Source: CAZNMF01 sp035547155
Lineage (GTDB): Bacteria > Acidobacteriota > Vicinamibacteria > Vicinamibacterales > SCN-69-37
Direction of reading: 5' to 3'
Assembly: GCA_035547155.1 (NCBI GenBank)
Contig: DASZVJ010000194.1
Span: forward strand, 1 to 37,016
DNA: 37,016 nt
Shown here: positions 7,526 through 16,274 of the stretch, in pieces
How the letters are laid out: each line of letters starts with the position of its first letter
Position numbering within the stretch: position 1 is the stretch's first letter
Notes under the pieces: model-generated
What the model saw: only the letters and a program-made list of their open reading frames with translations
What the model was told of the DNA's origin: nothing
Databases searched by the model: none
Program-made: the position numbers and the translations under genes

Positions 7526-8593
7526 TTATCGGCGGTGAGCGCCGTTTTCGTACAGCTTCCTGGTGAGCTTCGCGACCGTCGCGGACCACGTGATCGGCGC
7601 CGCGTCGCGCAATGCCTGCTGCCCCATGCGCTCGGCGTCGGATGGACTGTCCATCACGCGCGAGATCGCCGCCGCGAGCGCGTCGGCCGTCGGCTCGACG
7701 ATGAGGCCGTTCTGCCCGTCCTTGACGAGATCGAGCGGGCCGCCGCTGTCGGTCGTGGTGATGACCGCCTTGCCGCTGACGAACGCTTCGATCGTGACGA
7801 AGCCGTAGTCCTCGTCCTTCGGCGGGAAGACCACCGCTCGACAGCGGCCCAAATGCGCGACCAGCGCGTCGTCATCGAGCCGGCCCGCAAAGGTCACACG
7901 ATCGGCGAGGCCAAGCCGCGCGGCGAGGGCGACGAGCTCGGCCCGCTGCTCGCCGTCGCCGCCGATCACGCAACGAACGGCGCTCGCCTCGGGCCGTGCC
8001 AGCGCCTGCAGCAGCAGGTCCGCGCGCTTGAGCGGCGTCAGCCGCGACGCGAAGAAGAGATAGTCGCCGTAACCGTCGCAGCGGTACGCGCGCGGCGGCG
8101 CAGGCGGATGCAGCACTTCGGCATCGAGCCCGTTGAACCGCCGCAGGCGGGCGCGAATCGTTTCAGACTGGACGAAGCGTGTCGAGACGCGCTTCAGCAG
8201 GTAGTTGTCGACGGCCCGGACGCACGTCCGGCGCGCGCGCTCCTTCAATCGCCCCTGCGGCGACAACCGCGCCGAGAACTGATCCCACAAATCGTAGTAC
8301 TCGCGCATCGTGTGGTTGAGCCACGACACGTGATGCGAGTGCCGAACGGCAAAGCTCGGATAACGCAGCGAGATCACTTGGTCCACACGCGTGCCGTCGC
8401 CGGTCTCGCCGACGTCCGTCAACCAATTGGCCAGATACGCGGAGGCCTGACGGCCGAAACGATTGGACGGCGTCGTCACGATCGCCGCGCGATGGCCGGC
8501 GTCGACGAGCGCCTGTTGCAGTGATCGCGCGATGACGACATGGCCGCCCTCGACGAGCGGCGGCGCGGAGGTGACGACGAGGATGACGGCCAT
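7526..8593 (-). CDS. GT4-family glycosyltransferase
   Basis: 355 residues, GT-B fold. An N-terminal Rossmann-like half opens with ILVVTSAPPLVEGGHVV, and the C-terminal nucleotide-sugar half carries YLFFASRLTPLKRADLLLQA and the EX7E-type segment EDYGFVTIEAFVSGKAV before TDSGGPLDLV. It is predicted to transfer a sugar from an NDP-sugar to a glycan precursor at the cytoplasmic face of the inner membrane. Donor and acceptor cannot be read. It lies six bases after the acyltransferase gene and belongs to the 12279-6259 run. No membrane span is apparent. Confidence 0.9.
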   Translation of the reverse strand: MAVILVVTSAPPLVEGGHVVIARSLQQALVDAGHRAAIVTTPSNRFGRQASAYLANWLTDVGETGDGTRVDQVISLRYPSFAVRHSHHVSWLNHTMREYYDLWDQFSARLSPQGRLKERARRTCVRAVDNYLLKRVSTRFVQSETIRARLRRFNGLDAEVLHPPAPPRAYRCDGYGDYLFFASRLTPLKRADLLLQALARPEASAVRCVIGGDGEQRAELVALAARLGLADRVTFAGRLDDDALVAHLGRCRAVVFPPKDEDYGFVTIEAFVSGKAVITTTDSGGPLDLVKDGQNGLIVEPTADALAAAISRVMDSPSDAERMGQQALRDAAPITWSATVAKLTRKLYENGAHRR

Positions 8594-8599
8594 CCGCGA

Positions 8600-9361
8600 T
8601 CAGCGCTCCGCCTCGGTGCCGAGGACGCGCGCGGGCACGCCCACGGCGGTCGCGCCCGCCGGCACGTCGCCTCGCACGACCGCCCCGGCGCCGACGATGG
8701 CGCGGTCGCCGATCGTGACGCCGTCGAGCACCGCCGCGCCCGCGCCAATCCACGCGCCGTCGCCGACCGATACGCCACGCGACACACGGCCCTGTTCCAG
8801 CACGCCCGCCGCGCGATCCGCCGCGTCGTGATCGCCGCCGATGAGGTACGCGTAGGCCGCGACGAGCGTCGCCCGGCCAATCGAGACACGGCTGGCTGAG
8901 AAGATCTCGCAGTTGAACCCGATGTTCGCGTCATCGGCGATCTCGACGTCGCCGTTCTTGCACGAGACGATCGTGTTGCGTCCGACGAACACGCCGCTGC
9001 CGATCTGGATACCGCGATTCGCGTCGCCTTTGGCGTCGAGCAGGCAGTTGTCGTCGATCACGACGTTGTCGCCGATGCGAATCTTGTGTGGATGGCGCAG
9101 AACGACGTTCTGCCCGAATACGACGTTGCGGCCGCAGGCGCCGAGCAGCCATGGATAACAGGTCTTGCGGAGCGCCAGGCCCAGCGCGCCCGGCAGCGCC
9201 TGCGTGAAAAAGACCACGATCTCGTACGCGAGGAGCGCGCCCAGGCCGGGCCGTCCGACGATCAGCGCACGATATTTCGCCAACGCGCTGCCGCGCGCAA
9301 AGAGCTGGTCCTGCGCGCGCGGAATCTCGCGTGTCGGCGTCTCAGATCCACCCGTGCTCAC
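8600..9361 (-). CDS. hexapeptide-repeat acyltransferase (left-handed beta-helix)
   Basis: 253 residues from GTG 9361. An N-terminal region with a hydrophobic segment (ALLAYEIVVFFTQALPGALG) is followed by many imperfect hexapeptides of the [LIV]-G-x4 type (NVVFGQ, KIRIGD, IQIGSG, VSIGRA, VSVGDG, VTIGDR), ending with AVGVPARVLG. This is typical of CoA-dependent acetyl or acyl transferases that decorate polysaccharides or lipids. The start is placed inside the upstream epimerase gene (20-bp overlap), because longer readings extend into non-conserved sequence. It probably O- or N-acylates a product of the surrounding glycan pathway (inference from context). Confidence 0.87.
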   Translation of the reverse strand: MSTGGSETPTREIPRAQDQLFARGSALAKYRALIVGRPGLGALLAYEIVVFFTQALPGALGLALRKTCYPWLLGACGRNVVFGQNVVLRHPHKIRIGDNVVIDDNCLLDAKGDANRGIQIGSGVFVGRNTIVSCKNGDVEIADDANIGFNCEIFSASRVSIGRATLVAAYAYLIGGDHDAADRAAGVLEQGRVSRGVSVGDGAWIGAGAAVLDGVTIGDRAIVGAGAVVRGDVPAGATAVGVPARVLGTEAER

Positions 9362-10322
9362 GGTACCACTCCAGCGTCTGGCGGATGCCGTCGCGCACAC
9401 CGACCTGCGGCGCGAAGCCCAGCTCGCGCCGCGCTCGAGCGATGTCGAACGCGCGGCTCTTGCGGAAGAAGTCTACACGGCGCCGATAGAGCGGCGGCGC
9501 GATCCCGAACGGCGCGCAGACGGCCTCGCAGCACGCGCCGGCGAGCCACACCGGCCAGATCGGCAGCCGCAGGCGCGGTCCCGCGCGGCCCGCAATCTCC
9601 GCGGTGACGCGCACGAGATCCGCCAGCGTCGTGACTTCCCCGCCGCCGAGGATGTACGTCCGCCCCGCGGCTGCCGGCACCGTGCCGCACAGCCGGAAGC
9701 CCTCGCAGAGATCGGTCACGTACGTGACGTGGTAGTAGTTGCGGCCTCGTCCGAGCATCACGAACCGCCCGCGCGCGATGTCGCCGAAGAGCTTGAACAG
9801 CCGGCGATCGCCAGGACCATAAATGCCCGTCGGCCGTGCGATGACGAGCTCGACGCCCGCGCGCGCCGCGGCTTCCCGTCCCAATTGCTCGCCGAGCAGC
9901 TTGGTCTCCTGATACACGTCGCCCGGCTTCAGCGGCGCCTCTTCGCTGGCGGGCGGGTGCTCGATGTCGCCATGCACGCCGACCGTGCTGCAATGGACAA
10001 CGCGCCGCGCGCCGACTTCGCGCGCCGCATCGACGACGTGGACGACGCCGTCGGCGTTGACGGCGCGATAGGCCGCCGCCGGCAGGCCGGCTTCGCGATA
10101 GAGCGCGGCGATGTTGTAGATGACGTCCACGCCCTGCGCGGCGCGCGCCAGACTCTCGCGATCGGTGAGATCGCCGGCGACGACATCGAAGCCGGCTGAT
10201 GAGAGATCCGTCGCGTTCCGGGGATCACGAACGAGGACGCGGACGTGATCGCCGGCCGCTGCGAGATGCCGCGCGAGATGGCCGCCGGTGAAGCCCGTGG
10301 CGCCGGTGACGAGAACCGTCAC
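9342..10322 (-). CDS. NAD-dependent epimerase/dehydratase (extended SDR)
   Basis: 326 residues. It starts at GTG 10322, which overlaps the stop of the methyltransferase as GTGA. The nucleotide-binding motif TGATGFTG is at 6-13, the catalytic Ser/Thr region at CSTVG (111-115), and Tyr137/Lys141 in YQETK. It resembles sugar-nucleotide epimerases and 3-beta-HSD-like SDRs, including the hopanoid-associated HpnA group. Context (two GT4s, an acyltransferase and a methyltransferase) favours sugar-nucleotide modification. The exact reaction is not determinable. Confidence 0.88.
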   Translation of the reverse strand: MTVLVTGATGFTGGHLARHLAAAGDHVRVLVRDPRNATDLSSAGFDVVAGDLTDRESLARAAQGVDVIYNIAALYREAGLPAAAYRAVNADGVVHVVDAAREVGARRVVHCSTVGVHGDIEHPPASEEAPLKPGDVYQETKLLGEQLGREAAARAGVELVIARPTGIYGPGDRRLFKLFGDIARGRFVMLGRGRNYYHVTYVTDLCEGFRLCGTVPAAAGRTYILGGGEVTTLADLVRVTAEIAGRAGPRLRLPIWPVWLAGACCEAVCAPFGIAPPLYRRRVDFFRKSRAFDIARARRELGFAPQVGVRDGIRQTLEWYREHGWI

Positions 10323-11083
10323 CGCTCCGCCACCATCGTGACCGGCGATCCGAACGCGCGCAGCAGGCCGACGGCTGCCAGGCCGCGTTCGACGGCGAGC
10401 GACAGCGGCAGGCGTCCGATCGCCTTGTGCAGCGCGATGGGCAGGACGAATTGCCGGCGCACGAGCACGACACGGAAGCCGTTGGCGGCGAGCGCGTCGC
10501 GGACGTCGCGCTCGCGCATCACGCGATAGGCTTCCACGCGTTGGCCCATCGCCTGACGCGCGCGACGGACGAGGCTTTCGATCGCCGCCGCGCTGGCGGC
10601 GGCCGGGAAATCGATGACGACGCGCTGGCGCGAGACGCGGCACAGCTCAGAGACGCAGCGTCGCCAGTCGAGCACGTGCATGAGCAGACGAAAGCAGACC
10701 GCCGCGTCGACCGAGCGATCGGCGATCGGCAGCGCGTGCGCATCGGCGACGTCGAACTGGATCGAGAGACCGGCCTGCGTCGCGCGCTCGTGCGCCACGG
10801 CGAGCATCTCGGCCGACGCGTCGAGCCCATGGACGATCGCGCCTCGCGCGGCGAGGGCGAGTGCCACGCGTCCGGTGCCGGCGCCGACGTCGAGCACGCG
10901 CCGGCCTTCCAGCGGCGACAGCGCCTCGGCGAGCAGCGCCTCCTGCGTCTGCAATAGATGCTGACCGATCGGTCCGCCGAACCGCAGCGCGTCGAAGCCC
11001 TCGGCGACGTCGCGATTGGCGTAGTGCGCGTAGCTGTAGTGATCGCGGCCGGCCTCGGCGGTCCGCTGCGAGCCCGTCGTCAC
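10319..11083 (-). CDS. class I SAM-dependent methyltransferase
   Basis: 254 residues from GTG 11083, which overlaps the upstream glycosyltransferase stop as GTGA. Motif I is VLDVGAGTG at 63-71, with VHGLDASAEML as the acidic loop and SVDAAVCFRLLMHVLDW following. It is a Methyltransf_11-type enzyme like the one at 2908-3669 but not obviously its close paralogue. Its place between two sugar genes suggests methylation of a glycan or lipid carrier, which is inference. Cytoplasmic. Confidence 0.88.
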   Translation of the reverse strand: MTTGSQRTAEAGRDHYSYAHYANRDVAEGFDALRFGGPIGQHLLQTQEALLAEALSPLEGRRVLDVGAGTGRVALALAARGAIVHGLDASAEMLAVAHERATQAGLSIQFDVADAHALPIADRSVDAAVCFRLLMHVLDWRRCVSELCRVSRQRVVIDFPAAASAAAIESLVRRARQAMGQRVEAYRVMRERDVRDALAANGFRVVLVRRQFVLPIALHKAIGRLPLSLAVERGLAAVGLLRAFGSPVTMVAER

Positions 11084-12279
11084 GCCAGTCCCCGCTCCGG
11101 CGTACCCTGCTGTTCTGCGAACAGCAGCCCGCACGCCTGTCGCGTCTTCGCCATGTAGGCTTCGTCGCTATACCGCGTGTTCGCGATCGTTTTGGCGCGC
11201 GCGCCGATCGCCGCCGCGCGCTCCGGATCGGCGAACGCATCGACGATCGCCGCGCCGAACGCCTCTGGCGTCGGATCCGCGAGCAGCGCGATGTCATCCG
11301 ACAGCACCTGCGTGTGCGTGCGCAGGTTCGTCGCGACGATCGGCCGGCCTGATCGCAAGTATTGATAGATCTTCAGCGGCGTGTTCGTGCCGGTCGATCG
11401 CGGAGACACGAGCACGGTCGCGGCGTCGAGATACGCCGGGATCTCCTCTGCCGGCCGCTGGCCCGTCAAGAGGACATGGCCGCTCAAGCCGAGGCGCTCG
11501 ATCTCCTGCTTCGCGTGCGCGACCTGCGGCGGATCTCCGCCGACGAGTACCAGCCGCGCGTCAGGACGCGTCTTCATGACGACGGCCATCGCCGCGTAGA
11601 GCAAATCCAGCCCCTGATAGTGCTCGAACGTACCCGTGTAGAGCACGACGGGCGTCGCCGCGTCGAGGCCGAGCGCGCGTCGGACCGCGTCACCGGATCC
11701 CGGCGTCGGCGGATTGCCCGATCCCGGTGCGTTCTCGATCAACACCGTCGGCACGTCCGCCCGCACGTTTCGCACGGTGGTCTGGAGGTCCGCGCAGATG
11801 ACGATGACGACGCGCGAGCCGCGGATCATGAACCGTTCGAGCCAACCGAGGATCGACGCAAGACCGGGCATCTTGCGGTAGCCGAAGTTCGTCACCTGCT
11901 GCGGCAGGCTCGAGTGCATGTCATAGAGATGCGGCACGCGCAGCCATCGGGCAAGCCACACGCCGATGCCGCCGCCTTCTTCGTGCGAGTGGACGGCGTC
12001 GTACCGGCCCGACAGCGCCAGGCGCAGCGCGGTGAACGTGAGGCTGATGTTCAGCGGCACCTTCGTCCACGACGGCCCGATGCCGATGCGGTGCACGAAC
12101 GGTGGCCGCACGCAGCGGACGATCCGCAGGCCCGGCAGCTCCACGTCGTGGCCGAACGGGTACGTCGCGAGATCGACCGTATGGCCCAGCGACGTGAGCG
12201 CCCGGATGCGGTGAAATTCGGAGAACGGTGTGCCGCGAGGCTCGAAGAACGGCTCCGGCGCGATCATCAGGATGTGCAT
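11080..12279 (-). CDS. GT4-family glycosyltransferase
   Basis: 399 residues. The N-terminus MHILMIAPEPFFEPRGTPFS is typical of GT4 enzymes with an N-terminal acceptor domain. The C-terminal half contains VVLYTGTFEHYQGLDLLYAA and the nucleotide-sugar segment NTPLKIYQYLRSGRPIVATN. The usual EX7E is altered: its first Glu is replaced in TGTNTPLKIYQYL, a variant seen in some GT4 groups. This is the first gene of the tightly packed minus-strand run ending with dtd. The promoter should lie in the 82-bp divergent gap to 12361; a weak TAGCAT-like box is visible there but is not convincing. Confidence 0.9.
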   Translation of the reverse strand: MHILMIAPEPFFEPRGTPFSEFHRIRALTSLGHTVDLATYPFGHDVELPGLRIVRCVRPPFVHRIGIGPSWTKVPLNISLTFTALRLALSGRYDAVHSHEEGGGIGVWLARWLRVPHLYDMHSSLPQQVTNFGYRKMPGLASILGWLERFMIRGSRVVIVICADLQTTVRNVRADVPTVLIENAPGSGNPPTPGSGDAVRRALGLDAATPVVLYTGTFEHYQGLDLLYAAMAVVMKTRPDARLVLVGGDPPQVAHAKQEIERLGLSGHVLLTGQRPAEEIPAYLDAATVLVSPRSTGTNTPLKIYQYLRSGRPIVATNLRTHTQVLSDDIALLADPTPEAFGAAIVDAFADPERAAAIGARAKTIANTRYSDEAYMAKTRQACGLLFAEQQGTPERGLA

Positions 12280-12318
12280 GCAGGCAGCCGTACCGACGGC
12301 GTTCTCACGGGTGGTACA

Positions 12319-12327
12319 TGCTACACT
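12319..12327 (+). promoter_or_regulatory. extended -10 promoter element for the LPG-synthase-like gene
   Basis: TGC directly precedes TACACT, matching the TGn extended -10 pattern that can work without a good -35. It lies 33 bases before the GTG at 12361. Confidence 0.4.
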
Positions 12328-12360
12328 ACGCCGCTCGGTCCGCTGGCGTGCCGGGCGCTT

Positions 12361-13380
12361 GTGACAGACGCGCCACCGTCCTCATCGTCCTCGTCTTCCG
12401 TCCGGCAGACGCTCATCTGGATCCTCAAGATCGTCGTCAGCGGCGGCCTGCTGTACGTGCTTCTATCGCGCGTCGATCTGCCGCGGCTGTGGCACACCGC
12501 GCGCACGGCGTCCATCCCGTGGCTGGCGTTCGCGCTGCTGCTCTACTTCGTGATGATCGCGATCAGCGCATGGCGATGGGGCGTGCTGCTGGCGGCCCAG
12601 CACGTCGAGCTCGGCTTCGGCGCGCTGCTGAGCTCGTTCCTCGTCGCGACCTTCTTCAACAACTTCCTGCCGTCGAACATCGGCGGCGACGTGATTCGCA
12701 TTCGCGACAGCGCGAAAGCCGCGCGTTCGATGACGCTCGCGACGACCGTCGTGCTGCTCGACCGCGGGCTCGGGCTGCTGGGACTGGTCTTCGTGGCGGC
12801 GCTCGGCGCGTCGCTGGCGGCGGCGCGCAGCGAGTCGGCGGGACCGGTCGGTCCTGGCCTGCTCTGGCTCGCGTTCGCGGGGGGCAGCGCCATCACGATG
12901 GCCATGGTCCTGCTGCCGCACGGGCTCGGCCGGTTGCTTCGGCCGCTCGAGCGGCTGCATCAGGAATGGGTGCGCGCGCGCATCGACAACCTGACGGCGG
13001 CGCTGCACAAGTTCCGCGCCGCGCTCGGCGCCCTCGTCTCCGCGTTCGCCGGCGCCATCGTCGTGCAGCTCACGATCGTCGCGTTCTACGGCGCCGTCGC
13101 GCATGCGCTCGCGATTCCCATCCCGCTCGCACACCTCGCGATCCTGATCCCGCTGTCGTTCATCGTGCAGATGCTGCCGATCTCGGTGAACGGCTTCGGC
13201 GTACGCGAGGGCATCTTCACCGTCTATTTCACGCAGCTCCACCTGCCCGCGGAGTCCGCGCTGGCGCTGTCGTTCATCAGCGCCGCGCTCATCATGCTGT
13301 TCTCGACGACGGGCGCGGTGGCGTATCTCGGACGTCGCGGTCAGCGCGCGCCGGCGCCGTCCTTCGGCTCGTCGTCCTAG
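12361..13380 (+). CDS. LPG-synthase-type integral membrane protein (flippase-like)
   Basis: 339 residues, with a Ser-rich N-terminus and then about eight hydrophobic spans. Family marks of the lysylphosphatidylglycerol synthase transmembrane domain (YbhN/AglD-like) are FNNFLPSNIGGDVIRI near residue 100 and LPISVNGFGVREG near residue 275. Family members carry or flip lipid-linked substrates, or serve as the membrane half of MprF. No lysyl-transfer domain is present here, so a lipid or polyprenyl-linked-sugar translocase role is likelier (inference). The GTG start has no clear Shine-Dalgarno. The stop overlaps the convergent gene's stop in a shared CTAG. Confidence 0.87.
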   Translation: MTDAPPSSSSSSSVRQTLIWILKIVVSGGLLYVLLSRVDLPRLWHTARTASIPWLAFALLLYFVMIAISAWRWGVLLAAQHVELGFGALLSSFLVATFFNNFLPSNIGGDVIRIRDSAKAARSMTLATTVVLLDRGLGLLGLVFVAALGASLAAARSESAGPVGPGLLWLAFAGGSAITMAMVLLPHGLGRLLRPLERLHQEWVRARIDNLTAALHKFRAALGALVSAFAGAIVVQLTIVAFYGAVAHALAIPIPLAHLAILIPLSFIVQMLPISVNGFGVREGIFTVYFTQLHLPAESALALSFISAALIMLFSTTGAVAYLGRRGQRAPAPSFGSSS

Positions 13381-15086
13381 CCGCCAGCGGCCTGTCCGGG
13401 AACATTGGCGCGCGCGGCGCCGCCGTCGTTGCCCGGCCACTGCACAATCTCGTACAGCCACGCGTCGGAGGCGATGACGACCGGCCGCAGGTACTGCCCA
13501 TACCGTGTGATCCGCGTCTGCAGCACGTCGCGCCCTGCGCTCTGGTAGTCGTCCAGATGCCACAGCACGTACCGCACGTTCCGCGCTTTCATGATCTCGA
13601 ACGATTCGGGATCGGGAAAGGCGTTGATCGGGATCGCGATTCGATCGAAGTCCTGAGGAATGATGTCGCTGTAGCCGTTGACGAGCGGCAGCCAGTGATA
13701 CGTCGACCAGTACATGGCGCGCGCGTGAAAGTGATAGGTCGCGCGCTGATAGGGAAACAGAAACTCCACGAGCACGCCGGGCGGAAGGTTCGGAAGCTTG
13801 CGATAGACGCGAGAAACGGCCGGGACGGGGCTCAGCGGCCATGATGGCCATCCCCATTCCTGCGTCTTGACGCCGAGCTCGGCCGCGATCACCGCCACGA
13901 GCACCCACGGCACCCAGGCGCGCGCCTTTGACAGTCGCGCGACGCCGAAGCCCGCAATCACGGCCAGCGCACAAGCCACGAGAATGCCGAACCGGCCCGG
14001 CGCGCGTATCAGCCCCATGCCGGGGATGACGTACTCCAGCGCGCGATAGAGGCCCAGCCTGGGACCGAACGACGCCCACACGGCCAGCGCGGCGAGCGTC
14101 AGATACGCGACGAGCACGCGTCGCGTGGCCGAACCGCTGCGCCACGCGACCGTGGTGCCGACGCCGGTCAGAGCGAGCAGGCCGATGCCGGGAAACAGCA
14201 CGTCCTTCCACGGCCGCCAGCGCTTCAGCGCGGGCAGCCACCACTCGTGCGCGATCGAGCTCGACGCCAGATACGCAGAGACGTTCGCCGACCACGCGGG
14301 AAGCTCATTGCCGACATACGATGGCGGCGCCGCGCCCGATTGCGCACGCGCCGTCGCGAACGCATGGAAGACGGGCCACACGGCGGCCGCGACGACCGCC
14401 GCCGACACCGCGATCGCGCCCCAGTAGCGTCCGGATCGGTCCGCGAACGCGAGGACCATCCACGTCAGCGCGCAGCCGGCGAAGATGCCGTAGTAGCCGC
14501 AGCTGAGCGCGGCGACAGCCAGCGCCAGTCCGAGCGCCACGCCGCGCTGCGGCGTAGGCGATTCGCGAAGACGGTGGAACGCCAGCAGCACGAGCGGGAA
14601 CACGAAGATCATCAGGAGCTGGATGTGCGCCGTCCGCGCGCCGACGTACGGGCAGAACGTGAACGCCGTCGCGGACACGAGGCCCGCCCCGTCCGATCCG
14701 GAGAGCCGCCGCACGAGCGCCCACATCGCGACGAACGCGAGCCACAGCGCGACGCCCACCGCGCCGTTCAATGCCGCCACGGCGCTGTGATGCGTCGCGG
14801 CGTACCACGGCAGCCCGAAGAGGCCGGCGACGAGATTGAGCTCCGAGTACGCGAGCGTGCCCGTGTGCGGATAGAAGATGTTGGCGTTGAGCAGCGACGC
14901 GGGCGCGGTCAGCAGCGCGTGATCGATCCACGCGATGTTCCAGATGCTGAAAAGGCCGTCATTCGTATCGAACCGGCCGACCGTCGTCAATCGCGTGAGC
15001 GTCGGCGCGGTCATGACGACAACCAGGACCGCACCGAGGGCGGCCGCCCGGAGAGGCGGCCACCACCGGGCCGAGCTTGGGAGCAT
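13377..15086 (-). CDS. large multi-span membrane protein, GT-C glycosyltransferase-like
   Basis: 569 residues with about ten to twelve hydrophobic spans in the first 420 residues and a soluble C-terminal tail. The first external loop has an acidic motif (GRFDTNDGLFSIWNIAW), followed by NANIFYPHTGTLAYSEL. This layout is typical of GT-C enzymes that use polyprenyl-phosphate sugars on the outer face of the inner membrane, but I do not recognise a named family. The C-terminal part (EIMKARNVRYVLWHLDDYQ) resembles the tail of YfhO/GT-C-like proteins. ATG 15086 is preferred over in-frame codons further up because an extended -10 box lies at 15095-15103. Function is inferred from topology only. Confidence 0.8.
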   Translation of the reverse strand: MLPSSARWWPPLRAAALGAVLVVVMTAPTLTRLTTVGRFDTNDGLFSIWNIAWIDHALLTAPASLLNANIFYPHTGTLAYSELNLVAGLFGLPWYAATHHSAVAALNGAVGVALWLAFVAMWALVRRLSGSDGAGLVSATAFTFCPYVGARTAHIQLLMIFVFPLVLLAFHRLRESPTPQRGVALGLALAVAALSCGYYGIFAGCALTWMVLAFADRSGRYWGAIAVSAAVVAAAVWPVFHAFATARAQSGAAPPSYVGNELPAWSANVSAYLASSSIAHEWWLPALKRWRPWKDVLFPGIGLLALTGVGTTVAWRSGSATRRVLVAYLTLAALAVWASFGPRLGLYRALEYVIPGMGLIRAPGRFGILVACALAVIAGFGVARLSKARAWVPWVLVAVIAAELGVKTQEWGWPSWPLSPVPAVSRVYRKLPNLPPGVLVEFLFPYQRATYHFHARAMYWSTYHWLPLVNGYSDIIPQDFDRIAIPINAFPDPESFEIMKARNVRYVLWHLDDYQSAGRDVLQTRITRYGQYLRPVVIASDAWLYEIVQWPGNDGGAARANVPGQAAGG

Positions 15087-15094
15087 GGGCGCCG

Positions 15095-15103
15095 ATGATA
15101 GCA
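15095..15103 (-). promoter_or_regulatory. extended -10 element for the GT-C-like gene
   Basis: On the minus strand TGC precedes TATCAT, ending nine bases before ATG 15086. This implies a leaderless transcript. It faces a matching element on the other strand at 15123-15131. Confidence 0.45.
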
Positions 15104-15122
15104 AAAGGCCCGGCGGACGCGA

Positions 15123-15131
15123 TGATATGCT
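15123..15131 (+). promoter_or_regulatory. extended -10 element for the deacetylase-like gene
   Basis: TGA precedes TATGCT, and the ATG at 15143 follows eleven bases later, again suggesting a leaderless mRNA. An in-frame ATG at 15122 overlaps this element and would not be on such a transcript. Confidence 0.4.
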
Positions 15132-15142
15132 GGCCGCGACCC

Positions 15143-16267
15143 ATGCGGCACGTGCCACGCGGTGCGCCCTTCAGCGAGCGCGGCGGACGACTGCGAGGCG
15201 TCATCGACGTGCTCGCCGGACGCTATCCCCTGTTCGTCTTCGGATTCGGCGTCGGCGAGGCGCTCCCGGTCTTCCACTTCCACGACACGACGCCCGAGGC
15301 GCTCGAGCCGGCGTTCGACCGTCTCGCCAGCAACGGCTACACGACGGTCACGTGCGACGAGATGTCGGCGATCGCTCGCGGCACACAGCGGCCGCGCCCG
15401 CGCACGGTCCTGCTGGCCTTCGACGACGCGCTGGCGAGCGTCTGGCTCGTCGTCGCGCCGCTGCTCCGCCGCTACGGGTTGACGGCCGTGACGTACGCGA
15501 TCCCCGGCCGCGTCGTTGACGCGCCGTCCGTTCGTCCCACGCTGGACGACGGGCCCGTCGACGCCGCAGCCGCGGATTTCGCCGACAACCCGTTTGCGAC
15601 CTGGCCCGAGCTACGCGCGCTCGCTTCGTCGGGCGTCGTCGACGTGCAGTCGCACACGTGGTCGCACTCCATGCAGTTCTGCGGCGACCAGGCGATCGAC
15701 GTCGTGCGGCCGTCGTTCGCCGAGGAGTACTTCCTCGATCGTCCGAGACTGAACGTCGACGACCCGCCGTCGTTTCTCGATCCGGCACGCCTCGGTCATC
15801 CGCTCTTCGCGCGCCGATCGCGGATGTCCTCCGGGCGCCGCTTCGTACCCGATGCCGAGTCGTGCGCGCACGTCGAAGCGTTCGTCGCTGAGCACGGCGG
15901 CGCCGCGCTCTTCCGTCAGGAGAACTGGCGTGACGTGCTCGCCGAGCCGCTTCGCCGTGTCAGAGGCCGCTGGGAGACGAAAGACGAACAGCACGCGGCG
16001 ATCGATCACGAGCTGGTCGCCAGCCGCGAGAGGCTCGAGACGCGGCTCGGAACGCGCGTCCATCATCTCTGTCTGCCCTGGGGCGTGACGAGCGTCTACA
16101 CGCAGGCGCGTCTCGAGCGGGCGGGCTACGACACAGCCATCGCGAATCGCATGAGCGGGACCTACGCCGTGCGGCCGGGGGACGATCCGTACTTCCTCAA
16201 GCGCCTTCCCAATCGCTACATCTTCGCGCTGCCGGGACGCGGCCGGAAGATGGTCGCGATGGGCTGA
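15143..16267 (+). CDS. polysaccharide deacetylase (NodB-like) family protein
   Basis: 374 residues. The metal-site motifs of the NodB/CE4 fold are visible: AFDDALAS with D94/D95 (motif 1) and QSHTWSHS with H171 and H175 (motif 2, HxxxH). FHFHDTTPE near residue 45 corresponds to the first strand, and LCLPWGVTS to a later active-site strand. A long insert between residues 185 and 280 is not typical. No signal peptide is visible, so it may act in the cytoplasm on a lipid-linked intermediate, or be exported in another way. CE4 enzymes remove N- or O-acetyl groups from sugars. The start at 15143 was chosen from the promoter spacing; 15122 is an alternative. Confidence 0.83.
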   Translation: MRHVPRGAPFSERGGRLRGVIDVLAGRYPLFVFGFGVGEALPVFHFHDTTPEALEPAFDRLASNGYTTVTCDEMSAIARGTQRPRPRTVLLAFDDALASVWLVVAPLLRRYGLTAVTYAIPGRVVDAPSVRPTLDDGPVDAAAADFADNPFATWPELRALASSGVVDVQSHTWSHSMQFCGDQAIDVVRPSFAEEYFLDRPRLNVDDPPSFLDPARLGHPLFARRSRMSSGRRFVPDAESCAHVEAFVAEHGGAALFRQENWRDVLAEPLRRVRGRWETKDEQHAAIDHELVASRERLETRLGTRVHHLCLPWGVTSVYTQARLERAGYDTAIANRMSGTYAVRPGDDPYFLKRLPNRYIFALPGRGRKMVAMG

Positions 16268-16274
16268 TCGGCCG

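Noticed and set aside
11362..12360. Extension of the LPG-synthase-like gene upstream through the GT4 gene
   Set aside because: The upstream part is antisense to a well-supported glycosyltransferase and has no conserved feature; GTG 12361 fits the protein family.
12463..14295. Minus-strand open frame of about 610 codons across the LPG-synthase and GT-C-like genes
   Set aside because: No motif, heavily Arg-biased composition, and it contradicts two genes with clear membrane topology.
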